The notes beneath the pieces were generated by a model that made no database searches, had not been told where the DNA came from, and saw nothing but the letters and a program-made list of their open reading frames with translations. Shown piece by piece: positions 32,829 through 43,586 of a DNA stretch of 64,000 nucleotides. Every line of letters starts with the position of its first letter. Positions within the stretch are counted from its first letter, which is position 1. Made by a program: the position numbers and the translations under genes. The stretch comes from Spirochaetota bacterium (lineage in GTDB: Bacteria > Spirochaetota > Spirochaetia > Treponematales > UBA12059), in assembly GCA_018262985.1 (NCBI GenBank), contig JADFDI010000001.1:248001-312000 (forward strand). The letters are read 5' to 3'.

Positions 32829-33983
32829 CTAGTACATGCCCTGCCACACGTCGGTGCGCTCGAGGTCGATCTCGACGCGCACGCGGCCGTAGCGGTTGTC
32901 GATGGAAAGCTCCAGCTTGACGAGGCCGAGCGTCGCCTCGATCTCGACCTCTTCGCCCTTCTTCGCCGCCAGCTTCCATTCGCCGGTCTCGGCGCCCACC
33001 GTAAGCCGCGGCGAGAGGACCAGGACGCCCGAGGAGTCGTCCGGGCGCAGCTCCAGGCGCACGTCCACCGTCGCGCCCTTCCGGTCGACGAAGGATACGG
33101 CGAGGGGTTCCGCGGCCTTCGCGACCGCGTCGCCCTCCCAATAGAAATCGTCCTCGTGGATGCGCTGGAGCTCGTAGAGCACCGAGTTCCAGTCGCGGGT
33201 GCGGTCGCGGAGCACCTTCCGCTCGCCGCCCGAGAGCTCGAAGGCTTCCTCCCAATCCCCGAAGCTGATCTCCGGCAGCTTGACGACGCCGAAGCCGCGC
33301 CCGAGCGTGGTGCGGACGACGTGCCTGCCGGGCTTCACCTTCTCGATGACGAAGGGTACGTCCACCTTGCCCGTCGTGTACCCGACGAAATTTCCGTCCA
33401 GGTAGATCTCCGCGCGGATAAGGGGCGAGTGGAGCGCGACGACGCCGGGCGACTCGTCCTTCAGGTTGACGATGTTGCGGTCGCCCTCGGGGTCCGCGAA
33501 GGCGGGGCGCTTGCCGGTCAGGTACTCGACGAGGCTCTCGGCGGCCCGGTGGACCGTGTTCTCGCCCGGGCCGCGCTCGGCGAAGGCGCCCGTGCGCCCC
33601 GTCGCCACGTTCGTCACGCGGATGGTCACCAGAACCTCGCCCGCCATGGCCAGGAAGTCCGCGGACACGAGGTAGTCCGCGCCGAGCAGCTTGCCGACCT
33701 TCAAGGCGCTCGTGCGGTCGTCCACGAGCCCCGAGAGCTGCAGCTCCTGCTCGGCCAGCACGCGGTCGAGGCTCGATCGGTCCACGAGCGCCACGCCCGG
33801 CGCGCGCGTCAGGTCGTAGAGGACGAGGCCCTGCACGAGGCCGCCCACGTAGTCGGTGCGCGGGTCGACGTCGAGGTTGCGCGCGGCCGTGAATGCCACC
33901 GTGACGGCGCCGGATTGCGCGAGGGCCGGAGCGGCTGCCAGCGCCAGGAAGGCGAGCAGCGCGAGGGCGCGTGACTGCTTCAT
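32829..33983 (-). CDS. Secreted CsgG-like protein with PEGA domain
   Basis: 384 residues with a signal peptide (cleavage after ALA near residue 22). Residues 25-150 resemble the CsgG/FlgO-type domain (VTVAFTAARNLDVDPRTDY, LVDRSSLDRVLAEQELQLSG, ALKVGKLLGADYLVSADFL). A PEGA domain follows near 205-250 (AEIYLDGNFVGYTTGKVDVP, then RHVVRTTLG), and a C-terminal beta-rich part of unknown kind. CsgG-like proteins of this soluble sort are common in spirochaetes and other diderms and are thought to assemble envelope structures; the role here is inferred. The ATG at 33983 follows a TTGCCG-17-TATCAT promoter by seven bases with no ribosome site, so the mRNA is probably leaderless. Confidence 0.85.
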   Translation of the reverse strand: MKQSRALALLAFLALAAAPALAQSGAVTVAFTAARNLDVDPRTDYVGGLVQGLVLYDLTRAPGVALVDRSSLDRVLAEQELQLSGLVDDRTSALKVGKLLGADYLVSADFLAMAGEVLVTIRVTNVATGRTGAFAERGPGENTVHRAAESLVEYLTGKRPAFADPEGDRNIVNLKDESPGVVALHSPLIRAEIYLDGNFVGYTTGKVDVPFVIEKVKPGRHVVRTTLGRGFGVVKLPEISFGDWEEAFELSGGERKVLRDRTRDWNSVLYELQRIHEDDFYWEGDAVAKAAEPLAVSFVDRKGATVDVRLELRPDDSSGVLVLSPRLTVGAETGEWKLAAKKGEEVEIEATLGLVKLELSIDNRYGRVRVEIDLERTDVWQGMY

Positions 33984-33990
33984 GCGCTCG

Positions 33991-34019
33991 ATGATAGGCG
34001 CGAGCCTTCGGCGCGGCAA
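33991..34019 (-). promoter_or_regulatory. Leaderless promoter of the CsgG/PEGA gene
   Basis: Minus strand: TTGCCG (34014-34019), 17 bases, TATCAT (33991-33996), seven bases, ATG 33983. The best example of the leaderless type in this window. Confidence 0.65.
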
Positions 34020-34135
34020 GCGGGTCGCGAAGCGGAGGGGAAGAACCCGACGGGCCGAGCCCCGAGGCTCGCTTCGCCCCCGACGAAGGCCCGCCCGCCT
34101 GGCCGCGCGGCGCCGCGTGCGCCCGCATGGCGCGC

Positions 34136-34141
34136 TATACT
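34136..34141 (+). promoter_or_regulatory. -10 element of the MuiA-like gene
   Basis: TATACT about 43 bases upstream of the ATG at 34184, giving a normal leader with GGGAGG. No clear -35. Confidence 0.4.
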
Positions 34142-34183
34142 GTGCGGGAGGTCCGGCGCCGTTCCGGACCGGGAGGCCGCCCC

Positions 34184-35848
34184 ATGCCGTCACGGAAAAC
34201 CCTCGCCCTGCCCGCGCTTTTCTTCGCCCTCGCCGCCGCGCTCGCCGCGGAGGGGAGCCTGGACCTCGCCACGCGCGTCGCGCGGGTGGTGGTGTACCCC
34301 GACCGCGCCCTCGTGACGCGGCGCGCCGAGTTCGAGCTCCCGAAAGGCGAGACGACGCTCGTGCTCACCGGCCTGCCCGCCGCGCTCGACCCGGCCAGCG
34401 CGCAGGTCTCAGGCTCGGGCGCCTTCACGCTCCGCGACGTCAGGCTCGCCCTGAAAGCGCAGGTCCGCGACGTCTCCGCGCGCCGCATCGAGCTCGAGGA
34501 CGAGAAGCGCGGCTTCGAGGCCAAGCTGGCCGTCGTCGACGACCGGATCCGCGAGGCGGAGGAGGAGCGCCGTTTCCTGGCCGGCCTCGTGGCGCGGCTG
34601 ACCTCGACCTCCGGCTCAGGCGATACCGAGGCCTTGCCCGCCGATCCCGCCCAGTGGGGCAAGCTGCTCGACTTCCAGCGCGCGCGCAACGCCGCCATCG
34701 ACGCCTCGCTCCGCGACTCGCGCGCCGAGGCCGCGCTCCTGAAGGCCGAGCTCGACCGGGTGGCGCGGGAGCTGCGCGCGCTCGGCGCCCCCGTCGGGCC
34801 GGCCACCTACGAGGCCTCGCTCGTCGTCTCCGCGGCCGCGGCGGCCAGGGTTCGCGTCGACTTTTCCTACCTCGTCTCCGGCCCCTCGTGGAGGCCGGAC
34901 TACGTCATCCGCGCCGACTCGAACGGCTCCCGGCTCTCGGTGCAGTACCGGGCCTTCGTGCGCCAGGCCACGGGCGAGTCCTGGGACGGCGTCGAGCTCC
35001 AGCTTTCCACCGCCCGCCCCCGGGTCGGCGGCAGCCTGCCCGACCTTTCGCCCTGGTACGTGGATGTCTACGAGCCCGTCGCGCTGACCCGCGGCTACGC
35101 CGCGCCTGCCCCCGCGGCCGCTCCGTCCATGGCGCGCGAATCGTCCGCCGACAAGTTCGCCCTCGACGAGGAAGCCCTCCCCCCCATGGCGCTCGAGGTC
35201 GCGAGCGCCGTCTCCGGCGCCACGTCGGTCACCTTCGCCATCGCCGGCGCCACCAGCGTGGCCGCGGACAACGCGGAACGCCTGGTCACCGTCGCCCTGC
35301 TCGACCTCGCCGCCGAGTACTCCTGGGCGGCGACGCCCGCGCTCTCGCCCTTCGCCTATTTCCGCGCCGAGGCCGTCAACGCCTCGGACTTCCCCTTCCT
35401 GCCCGGCGCGAGCCACGTCTACGTGGACGGCTCCTACGTGGCGGAGGCGTCCATGCCCTCCGTGAGCCCCGGCGGGAGCTTCCGGACCGACCTCGGGGTG
35501 GACGAGTCCATCACGGTCGCGCGCAAGCTCGTGCGCAAATTCGACGAGACGACGGGCGCGCTCACCAAGCGCTCGAAGACCGCCTGGGAGTACGAGCTCC
35601 GCGTCGCGAACGGCAAGAAGCGCGAAGTGACGCTCCTCCTTTCCGAGCGCGCCCCCGTCTCCCTCGACGAGCGGATCGTCGTCAAGCTGCTCGCGCCCGC
35701 GTACTCGAAGGACACCGAGACGCTCCGCAAGCTCGATGGCGACATCTACGAGTGGACCCTGCGCCTCGCGCCCGGCGCTGAGCAGAAGATCCCTTTCTCC
35801 TTCAGCGTGGATTACCCGAAGGGCGAGACGGTGACGGGTTTGGAGTAA
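34184..35848 (+). CDS. MuiA-family protein (DUF4139), secreted
   Basis: 554 residues. A signal peptide (cleavage near AAALAAEG) is followed by the DUF4140 domain (VARVVVYPDRALVTRRAEFE), a long coiled coil at about 100-200 and the DUF4139 beta-rich domain (VDFSYLVSGPSWRPDYVIRA, GESWDGVELQLSTARP, then YEWTLRLAPGAEQKIPFSFS near the end). The family is named after a mucoidy inhibitor in proteobacteria; its biochemical role is unknown, but an envelope location is consistent. GGGAGG precedes the ATG at 34184; the longer frame from 34127 would begin upstream of the -10. Divergent from the CsgG/PEGA gene. Confidence 0.88.
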   Translation: MPSRKTLALPALFFALAAALAAEGSLDLATRVARVVVYPDRALVTRRAEFELPKGETTLVLTGLPAALDPASAQVSGSGAFTLRDVRLALKAQVRDVSARRIELEDEKRGFEAKLAVVDDRIREAEEERRFLAGLVARLTSTSGSGDTEALPADPAQWGKLLDFQRARNAAIDASLRDSRAEAALLKAELDRVARELRALGAPVGPATYEASLVVSAAAAARVRVDFSYLVSGPSWRPDYVIRADSNGSRLSVQYRAFVRQATGESWDGVELQLSTARPRVGGSLPDLSPWYVDVYEPVALTRGYAAPAPAAAPSMARESSADKFALDEEALPPMALEVASAVSGATSVTFAIAGATSVAADNAERLVTVALLDLAAEYSWAATPALSPFAYFRAEAVNASDFPFLPGASHVYVDGSYVAEASMPSVSPGGSFRTDLGVDESITVARKLVRKFDETTGALTKRSKTAWEYELRVANGKKREVTLLLSERAPVSLDERIVVKLLAPAYSKDTETLRKLDGDIYEWTLRLAPGAEQKIPFSFSVDYPKGETVTGLE

Positions 35849-35867
35849 GCGCACGGCGAGATATGCT
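35839..35867 (+). promoter_or_regulatory. Putative promoter of the 35.9-kb lipoprotein gene
   Basis: TTTGGA (35839-35844, overlapping the MuiA stop region), 17 bases, TATGCT (35862-35867), leader with GGAGG. Confidence 0.35.
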
Positions 35868-35903
35868 TTGACGGGGGAGCCGCCGGCTTCCCGGAGGTGA
35901 ACA

Positions 35904-37241
35904 ATGATCCGCAGGATGTCGATTCCCCTTCTGGCCGCGTTCGCGTTCGCCGCGCTCGCGGCCTGCGTCCCCGACGCGCCGCTTTCCGCGGCCAACAATC
36001 CCTCGAGCGCCTTCTTCGACGTTCCCCCGGCCCTGGTCGGCGACCTGGCCGCGCGCTCGGCCCGCACCGCGACGAGCGACGCCTGGGTGGCGTCCGCGGT
36101 GGAATCCTACTACGAGTACGTCCGCGGCCAGGTGCGCTTCGGCGCCGAGCTCGCCGCCGGCGTGCGCAACCTGATCGGGGACCTCGAGTCCGTGGCCTGG
36201 GGCGACGGATTCCTCCTGGACCAGGACGTCGCGCTGATCGAGGGCTCGAACGCCGAGGCCAAATTCCGCTGGAAGACGCTCGCGACCGGTTCGTGGTCCC
36301 TCGAGTGGTGGAAGCTCGACGACACCAAGATCCTGGAGCTCGCCTTCACGCGGGACGGAGGCCGCTACGCGGGAGAGGTCCTCGTGAACGGCGTCACGTT
36401 CGCCGAGGGGCTCGCGGCCGGGCTCGACGCGCCGGACATGGTGCGCGTCGCCTTCGACTCCGATTCCGACGGCGCGGGCACCTCGACCCTGTACGTCGAG
36501 GTCGAGGACTTCCGCGCCCACCCCGACCTCGACGACGGCATCGTCGGCGGCGAGGAGGACCTGGTCATCTCGCTTTCGAAGGACCCGTCCGGTACGGTGA
36601 GCATCGGCTCCATCGCCAGGGTGACCAACAGCCGCCACTTCGTCTGGAACGGCTACGACTACGCGGGCGCCCTGGACACGGGGTCCACCGCGGAAACCCG
36701 CTACTACGTCGCGGCCGGCACGGGCACGCTCTCCGGGCTCGCCACCGTGCACCTGGGCATACCCGTCACCGTCGCCGCGGACGCTTTCACCGGCTACGGC
36801 GTCGGCGACCTGGTGGCGCAGCTCCTGACGGACCGGCTCAACAACGACTATCAGTTCGACGCGGATACGACGGGATGGGAGGTCGTTACGACCCTCAACA
36901 CCTTCGCCGACCCCCAGCTCGCCACGGGAGCCACCGTCGCCGACTACACCAACACCGTGGCCGAGGTGCGCGACGCATTGCTCGACACGCAAGCTGGGCT
37001 CGTCGCGCTTTCCCAGCCGCCTGAAAATATTGTCGACTACCTGGTCGACATGACGGCCATCGAGAACCCCGCGTACTTCGACGCGTCCGGCTACACGGGC
37101 TACGGCGCCGCGCCGGGCTCGGGCTACCCGGACCTCGGCGACGCGGCGGCGTTCGCCCTGGTGCCCGCCGTCGCGGAGGTCGAGGCGCTCGCCACCGGCG
37201 AGGAAATTGTCTTCGCGACGACGGGCGACCCGGGCTTCTAG
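35904..37241 (+). CDS. Lipoprotein of unknown function
   Basis: 445 residues; the signal ends ALAAC with lipid-attachment Cys21. The mature protein is acidic and Thr/Tyr/Asp-rich with many predicted beta strands and no membrane helix. I recognise no domain. Repeated aromatic, Gly- and Asp-rich stretches (FRWKTLATGSWSLEWWKLDD, HFVWNGYDYAGALDTGS) suggest a surface-exposed beta protein. GGAGGTG lies seven bases before the ATG. It starts 55 bases after MuiA and is followed by its own terminator, so it may form a two-gene unit with MuiA or be transcribed alone from the promoter at 35839. Confidence 0.78.
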   Translation: MIRRMSIPLLAAFAFAALAACVPDAPLSAANNPSSAFFDVPPALVGDLAARSARTATSDAWVASAVESYYEYVRGQVRFGAELAAGVRNLIGDLESVAWGDGFLLDQDVALIEGSNAEAKFRWKTLATGSWSLEWWKLDDTKILELAFTRDGGRYAGEVLVNGVTFAEGLAAGLDAPDMVRVAFDSDSDGAGTSTLYVEVEDFRAHPDLDDGIVGGEEDLVISLSKDPSGTVSIGSIARVTNSRHFVWNGYDYAGALDTGSTAETRYYVAAGTGTLSGLATVHLGIPVTVAADAFTGYGVGDLVAQLLTDRLNNDYQFDADTTGWEVVTTLNTFADPQLATGATVADYTNTVAEVRDALLDTQAGLVALSQPPENIVDYLVDMTAIENPAYFDASGYTGYGAAPGSGYPDLGDAAAFALVPAVAEVEALATGEEIVFATTGDPGF

Positions 37242-37267
37242 GCGACGCTGGCATCGGGAGAGGAAAA

Positions 37268-37297
37268 GGCCGCGGCTCGACGCCGCGGCTTTTCTTT
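37268..37297 (+). terminator. Terminator after the 35.9-kb lipoprotein gene
   Basis: GCCGCGGC (37269-37276) pairs with GCCGCGGC (37282-37289) around TCGAC, followed by TTTTCTTT. Confidence 0.8.
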
Positions 37298-37306
37298 CTG
37301 CCTTCC

Positions 37307-37335
37307 TTGATCCGAACCAACCGGTTCAATAGACT
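37307..37335 (+). promoter_or_regulatory. Promoter and candidate operator of the Phd/PIN toxin-antitoxin pair
   Basis: TTGATC (37307-37312), 17 bases, TAGACT (37330-37335); the -10 ends seven bases before ATG 37343. The spacer holds an inverted repeat GAACC-aacc-GGTTC (37314-37327), well placed for antitoxin autorepression. Confidence 0.55.
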
Positions 37336-37342
37336 AGGTTGT

Positions 37343-37585
37343 ATGGAAGGGACCATCACGGTCGGGGTCTTCGAGGCGAAGACGCGCTTTTCGGAGCTGG
37401 TGGAGACATGCGCGGCGGGGGGCGAGATCCTCGTCACGAAGCGGGGGAGACCCCTGGTCCGCATCGTGGGCGCGGGAAGGGAAGGGCCGGGGCGGAACGC
37501 CGTCCTCGGGGAGCTCGCCGCCATCCGCGCGCGCGCGGGCAAGGGTCCCTCCATCCGGGAACTCATCGACGAAGGCAGGCCGTGA
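37343..37585 (+). CDS. Phd/YefM-type antitoxin
   Basis: 80 residues with the Phd/YefM pattern: TITVGVFEAKTRFSELVE near the start, then GGEILVTKRGRPLVRIV, forming the DNA-binding N-terminal domain, followed by a helical tail (GELAAIRARAGKGPSIRELI) that would neutralise the toxin. Its stop overlaps the toxin start (GTGA). The ATG at 37343 is preferred over the ATG at 37307, which lies on the -35 element. No Shine-Dalgarno sequence is present; the transcript should begin at or next to the ATG. Confidence 0.88.
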   Translation: MEGTITVGVFEAKTRFSELVETCAAGGEILVTKRGRPLVRIVGAGREGPGRNAVLGELAAIRARAGKGPSIRELIDEGRP

Positions 37586-38001
37586 ACGCGCTCGCGCTCG
37601 ACGCATCCGCGGCGGCTTCGCTCGTCCTGCCCGACGAGAAGTCCGACGCGGTCGCGCGCGTTCTCGAGGGCTTGCCCGAGCTTGCGCGCATCGTGGTGCC
37701 CGCGCTCTGGTGGTACGAGCTCGCGAACGTGCTCGCCCTCGCGGTCCGTCGCGGCCGGATCAAGGAAGCCGACTCGATCCGGGCCTGGAACCTGCTCTGC
37801 GCCCTCGAGCCCGTCAGCGACGCCCGCACGGGGCCGATTCACGGCCTCGAGCTGGTGGAGCTCGCGGGGCGCCACGGCCTCTCCGCCTATGACGCCGCCT
37901 ACCTGGAACTGGCCATGCGTACCGGCGCTCCGCTCTGCACGCTCGGCGGACCGCTCCGCGACGCCGCGGAGCGCGCGGGCGTGCGCGTCGTGCCGGACTG
38001 A
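37582..38001 (+). CDS. PIN-domain toxin (VapC-like), one active-site acid missing
   Basis: 139 residues of the PIN RNase fold that usually cleaves RNA with Mg2+. Acidic residues are present at Asp7 (LALDASAA), Glu46 (WWYELANVL) and Asp104 (AYDAAYLELA). The fourth acidic position, normally TLD in the C-terminal strand, reads TLG (Gly122). Activity may be reduced or may depend on three acids. GTG 37582 overlaps the antitoxin stop by four bases, so the two are translationally coupled. The mixed pairing of a Phd-type antitoxin with a PIN toxin is common. Confidence 0.88.
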   Translation: MNALALDASAAASLVLPDEKSDAVARVLEGLPELARIVVPALWWYELANVLALAVRRGRIKEADSIRAWNLLCALEPVSDARTGPIHGLELVELAGRHGLSAYDAAYLELAMRTGAPLCTLGGPLRDAAERAGVRVVPD

Positions 38002-38117
38002 ATCGGAACGCGCCGACGCGCTCCACCCCGTGGCTGTCCTGCGTCGGGCGCGCATGCTACCTTGATTCCACAGGGTCGGGCGACGCGCCGGCGCGCCGCT
38101 TCCCGGGGAGGTGTCCC

Positions 38118-39395
38118 ATGCTCCTGATAGACCGCGGCGCGCGCGACGCCGATATTTCCCAAACAGAAGCCCGCGAGCTCGTCCGCGCGGCGGTTTCCCG
38201 CGTTTTTCCGACGGGTAACGTGGCGGCCCTGCCGCCCGACGGCACCCGCGCGCACTCGCGCTCAGGTCTTGTGCTCGGCGCGACGGCCGCGGCGCTCGGC
38301 GACAGGCTCGCGCTCGTCCTGCCCGCGCTCGGCACCCACGAGCCCATGACGGCTGCGGAGATCGCGCGGCTCTACCCCGACGCGCCGGCCGCGCGCTTCG
38401 CCGCCCACGACTGGCGGCACGGCGTGGTCGAGCTCGGCCGGCTGGAGGGCGCCTTCGTCGAGCGCGTCTCCGGAGGCGCGCTCCGCTACGACTGGCCCGC
38501 GCAGGCGAACCGCCTCCTCGTCGAGGGCGGTTTTTCAGGCATCGTGTCGATCGGCCAGGTGGTGCCGCACGAGGTGGCCGGCATGGCCAACCACGCCAAG
38601 AACCTCTGGGTGGGCGCGGGCGGCAAGGAGGCCATCGACAAGAGCCACTTCCTCGGGGCGGCCTACGGCATGGAGCGCATGATGGGCCGCGCCGACACGC
38701 CCGTGCGCGCCCTCTTCGACGAGGCGCTCCGCCGCTTCGGTTCGAAGCTCCCCCCGATCCTGTGGATCCAGACCGTCGTGGGCGCGCGCCCGGACGGTTC
38801 GCTCGCACTGCGCGGCATCTACGCCTCCACCGACCGCGAGTGCTTCGACCGTGCCGCCGCGCTCTCGCGGGCGGTGAACCTCGACCTGCTCGACGCGCCG
38901 CTCCGCAAGGTGGTCTGCTACCTGGACCCCGAGGAGTTCCGCTCGACCTGGCTCGGCAACAAGGCGGTGTACCGCACGCGCATGGCCATCGCGGACTCCG
39001 GCGAGCTCGTGGTGCTCGCGCCGGGCGTGCGCCGCTTCGGCGAGGACCTGGGCATCGACGCGCTTATCCGCAAGTACGGCTACCGGAGCTCGGCCGAGGT
39101 TCGCGCCTTGGTGGAGCGCGAGCCGGACCTGGCCGGCGCCCTCTCCGCCGCGGCGCACCTGATCCACGGCTCGAGCGAGGGCCGTTTCCGCATCACCTAC
39201 GCGGCGGGCGGGCTGTCGCGGGACGAGGTCGAGGGCGTCGGCTACGCCTGGGCGGACTACGGGGAGGCGGCCGCGCGCTACGACCCCGCGCAGCTCCGGG
39301 CGGGCGTCAACGTCCTTCCCGACGGCGAGGAGATCTTCTTCGTGCCGAACCCCGCGCTCGGGCTCTGGGCCACGAAGGCGCGCTTCGGGGCCTGA
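38118..39395 (+). CDS. LarA-family protein (nickel-pincer lactate racemase-like)
   Basis: 425 residues of the DUF2088/LarA fold. The N-terminal domain has ALVLPALGTHEPMTAAEI and HDWRHG; the second has SIGQVVPHEVAGMANHAKNL and KSHFLGAAYGMERMM, where LarA proteins bind the nickel-pincer nucleotide through His and Lys. LarA enzymes racemise or epimerise 2-hydroxy acids. The pocket sequence differs from lactate racemase itself, so the substrate is likely another hydroxy acid. No larB, larC or larE homologue is in the window. GGGGAGG lies before the ATG. Convergent with the DUF4256 gene. Confidence 0.82.
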   Translation: MLLIDRGARDADISQTEARELVRAAVSRVFPTGNVAALPPDGTRAHSRSGLVLGATAAALGDRLALVLPALGTHEPMTAAEIARLYPDAPAARFAAHDWRHGVVELGRLEGAFVERVSGGALRYDWPAQANRLLVEGGFSGIVSIGQVVPHEVAGMANHAKNLWVGAGGKEAIDKSHFLGAAYGMERMMGRADTPVRALFDEALRRFGSKLPPILWIQTVVGARPDGSLALRGIYASTDRECFDRAAALSRAVNLDLLDAPLRKVVCYLDPEEFRSTWLGNKAVYRTRMAIADSGELVVLAPGVRRFGEDLGIDALIRKYGYRSSAEVRALVEREPDLAGALSAAAHLIHGSSEGRFRITYAAGGLSRDEVEGVGYAWADYGEAAARYDPAQLRAGVNVLPDGEEIFFVPNPALGLWATKARFGA

Positions 39396-39485
39396 CCCCG
39401 GACCCGGAAGGCGCGCGGGATCGGACCCCGGCGACCCGCGCGCCGCCCCCGCTTCCGGGCCCGCGACCTGGGTCGGCGAGCGGGC

Positions 39486-40049
39486 TCAGATCTTGAGCGA
39501 GGCCCGGAAGCCGCGCGCGCCGTAGTACGAGTCCGCGCCGTTGTGGTAGGTGAAGACGCGGCCGTAGCGGCGGTCGCCGAAGATGGCGCCGCCGAGCTTC
39601 CGCACTTCGGGAGGCGTGAGGAGCCAGCTCGAGGTCTTGAGGTCGAACTCGCCGAGCGCCTGGAGCCGCGCGTAGAGCGCCTCGTCGAGGAGCTCCGCGC
39701 CCATTTCGGCGGCCAGGTCCATGGCGCTCGTCGCGGGCTTGTGCTCCTTGCGCGATTCGAGGGCCGCGCGGTCGTAGCAGAGGCTCCGCCGGCCCGCGGG
39801 GCTCTCGGGCGAGCAATCGCAGAAGAGGAATTCTCCCGTGGCGGCGTCGCGGCCGGTCACGTCGGGTTCGCCGCCCGTGCGCTCCATTTCCGAAAGCGAC
39901 CACAGCTTGTCCGGGGCGGCCTCGAGCCGCTTGCGGACCGCGGCCCAGTCGAGCCCCTCGTGCCGCTTCGCGTGCTTCGCGAAGCGCGCCTCGAGCTTGT
40001 CGAGCAAATCGTCGCGCCGCGCGGCGTCGAGCTTCATGTCCTTTGCCAT
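39486..40049 (-). CDS. DUF4256 family protein
   Basis: 187 residues matching DUF4256 along its length: LLDKLEARFAKHAKRHEGLD, LWSLSEMERTGGEPDVTGRD, FLFCDCSPESPAGRRSLCYD, LESRKEHKPATSAMDLAAEM, and near the end VFTYHNGADSYYGARGFRAS. The family is widespread in bacteria and cytoplasmic; its function is not established. GGAGG sits just before the ATG at 40049, ruling out the longer frame to 40208. The 429 bases upstream, to the helicase start, hold no gene and probably include the helicase's leader and this gene's promoter. Confidence 0.9.
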   Translation of the reverse strand: MAKDMKLDAARRDDLLDKLEARFAKHAKRHEGLDWAAVRKRLEAAPDKLWSLSEMERTGGEPDVTGRDAATGEFLFCDCSPESPAGRRSLCYDRAALESRKEHKPATSAMDLAAEMGAELLDEALYARLQALGEFDLKTSSWLLTPPEVRKLGGAIFGDRRYGRVFTYHNGADSYYGARGFRASLKI

Positions 40050-40478
40050 GCGTGCCTCCACTTCCCTCTCAAGGTACTGCCGCGCGCCCCGGGGCGTCAC
40101 GAAGCTTCCGGGTGGAACGCGGCTCCAGCGAGCGCGGCGCGGGGCTGCCCGGCGCCGCCTCCGCGGGAAGGCGGGCCTTCCGCGAAGGGCGAAGCGAGCT
40201 GGCGCCAAAGCCCGTTCGCCTTGTTCACAAAGCGGTTCGAGCTTTTGGAGTTTCCGCGACCCGTGCCACTAGCCGCGATGGATCGATCCGGAGTATCTTG
40301 GACGCGGAGTCCTTCGTCGCCCCGTCGGCGCCGGCCTCCAGGGGAGGGGCTTTCGACCCGTCCTCCGCGTCCGGCCGTCAGCGCCGGCGCCAGCACCAAC
40401 GGGGCACGGTCCGATGCAGCGCCACGCCATACCCGGGCGTCGTGTTCCGCGCGCTCCCTGCCCGCACAAGGATTCCCT

Positions 40479-42029
<1,551 letters not shown>

Positions 42030-43586
42030 GCCCGAGGCTCTCCGAAGTCTCCGGATCGGTCCCGGCCGGAAGGCCGGGGCCGTCGTCCTCGACCTCGAGG
42101 ACGACCTCGCCGTCCGGCGAGCGGAGCCGGACGGCGATGGCGGCTTCGCGGCCGTTCGCGGCGCCGTATTTGAGCGCGTTGGTGACGAGCTCGTTCATGA
42201 CCAGCCCGCAGGGCAGGGCGCGCTCGATGGCCAGGACGAAATCGTCGGCCTCGACCGCGAGCGTCGCGCCGTCCGCGTGCAACGAGGCCCCGAGGTGCTG
42301 CACGAGGCTTCGGGCGTACTCCGCCATGGGAATGCTCGAAAGGTCGTCCGAGCGGTAGAGCTGTTCGTGCACCAGGGCGATCGATCGGATCCGGTCCTGC
42401 GAGGCCTGGATGAGCTTGCGGTCCTCCGCGTCGCGCACCGAGCGCGACTGCAGGGCCAGCAGGCTCGCGATGATCTGCAGGTTGTTCTTGACGCGGTGGT
42501 GGATCTCCTTGATGAGCACGCTCTTCTCGTCGAGCGCCCGCCGGAGCGCCGCCTCCCTGAGTCCGATGGCTTCCGCCATGGCGTCGAAGGTTTCGGTGAA
42601 AGCGGAGAATTCGCGGGGGAAGTAGCCGCCGCGCGGCGCTACCGACTCCATGCGCCCGTAGCGTCCGGCGGCGACCGCGCGGGCGCCCGCCGCCAGGGCG
42701 TCGAAGGGTTTCATGATCAGGCGGCCGAGCGCGACCGCCACCGCCGCCGAGGCGAGGGCGCAGGCCAGTCCCGTGAGGACGAGTCGGGCGAGCATGCGGG
42801 TGGTGCCCGCGAGCACGGCCTGCCGTTCCCGGAAATACAGCACCCGCCAATTCGATCCGGTTATCGGCGTCGACGCGACGAGCCATTCGCGTCCGTCCTC
42901 CTCGATCTCCAGGGGCGCGGCGTCGGGGCCGGCGTCGAGGCTCGAGGCGTGCCGTTGCTCGCGGACGAAGACCGGATCGGAATGCGCCACGAAGCGTCCC
43001 CGGGCGTCCACGATGCCGATGCGGTCGCTTTCGTCGGTCCGGAGCGGGCGGATGAAGTCGGAGAGTTGATCCAGGTCGAGCAGCACCGCGCCGACGAGGT
43101 CCCCGAACGGCATCCACACCGATACCGTCATCGCGCCGGTGGCCAGGGCCACGTACGGATTCGAGTAGACGGCGTCGCCCGAGGCGAGCGCCTCGGCGAA
43201 GCCCGGCGAGCCGGACAGGTCCGTGCCGATCCGTTTCGGGTCGCCGGGCGCGAGGTCGAGGATGATGCCCGCGCGGTCGGCCACTATCAGGGTGTCGACG
43301 TCGTCCTTGTTCCAGGTAAGCGCCTCGAGGAAGCCGCGGCGTTCTGCGTCGTCGTGCCCGGTCTCGAGGAAGCGGGCTACGGAGCCGAGCATGCGCAGGG
43401 GGGTGCGGATGTAGCGCTCGGTCTCGAGCGCGATCGAGCGGGCCACCGAGCGCATGGAGTCGAGCGCGGTGGCCCGCGCCTCACCGTCCGCCACCAGGGT
43501 GGCGCTCAGGGTGCCGAGCGTCGCCGGCGTCAGCGCCGCCGCGACCAGGGCGATGATGAGCATGCGCCTGAGGCTTTTCATGACGT

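Noticed and set aside
39543-40478. A longer N-terminus for the DEAD-box helicase
   Set aside because: Most of the open frame is antisense to the DUF4256 gene; AAGGA and a TTG at 40479 begin right at the conserved Q-motif region.
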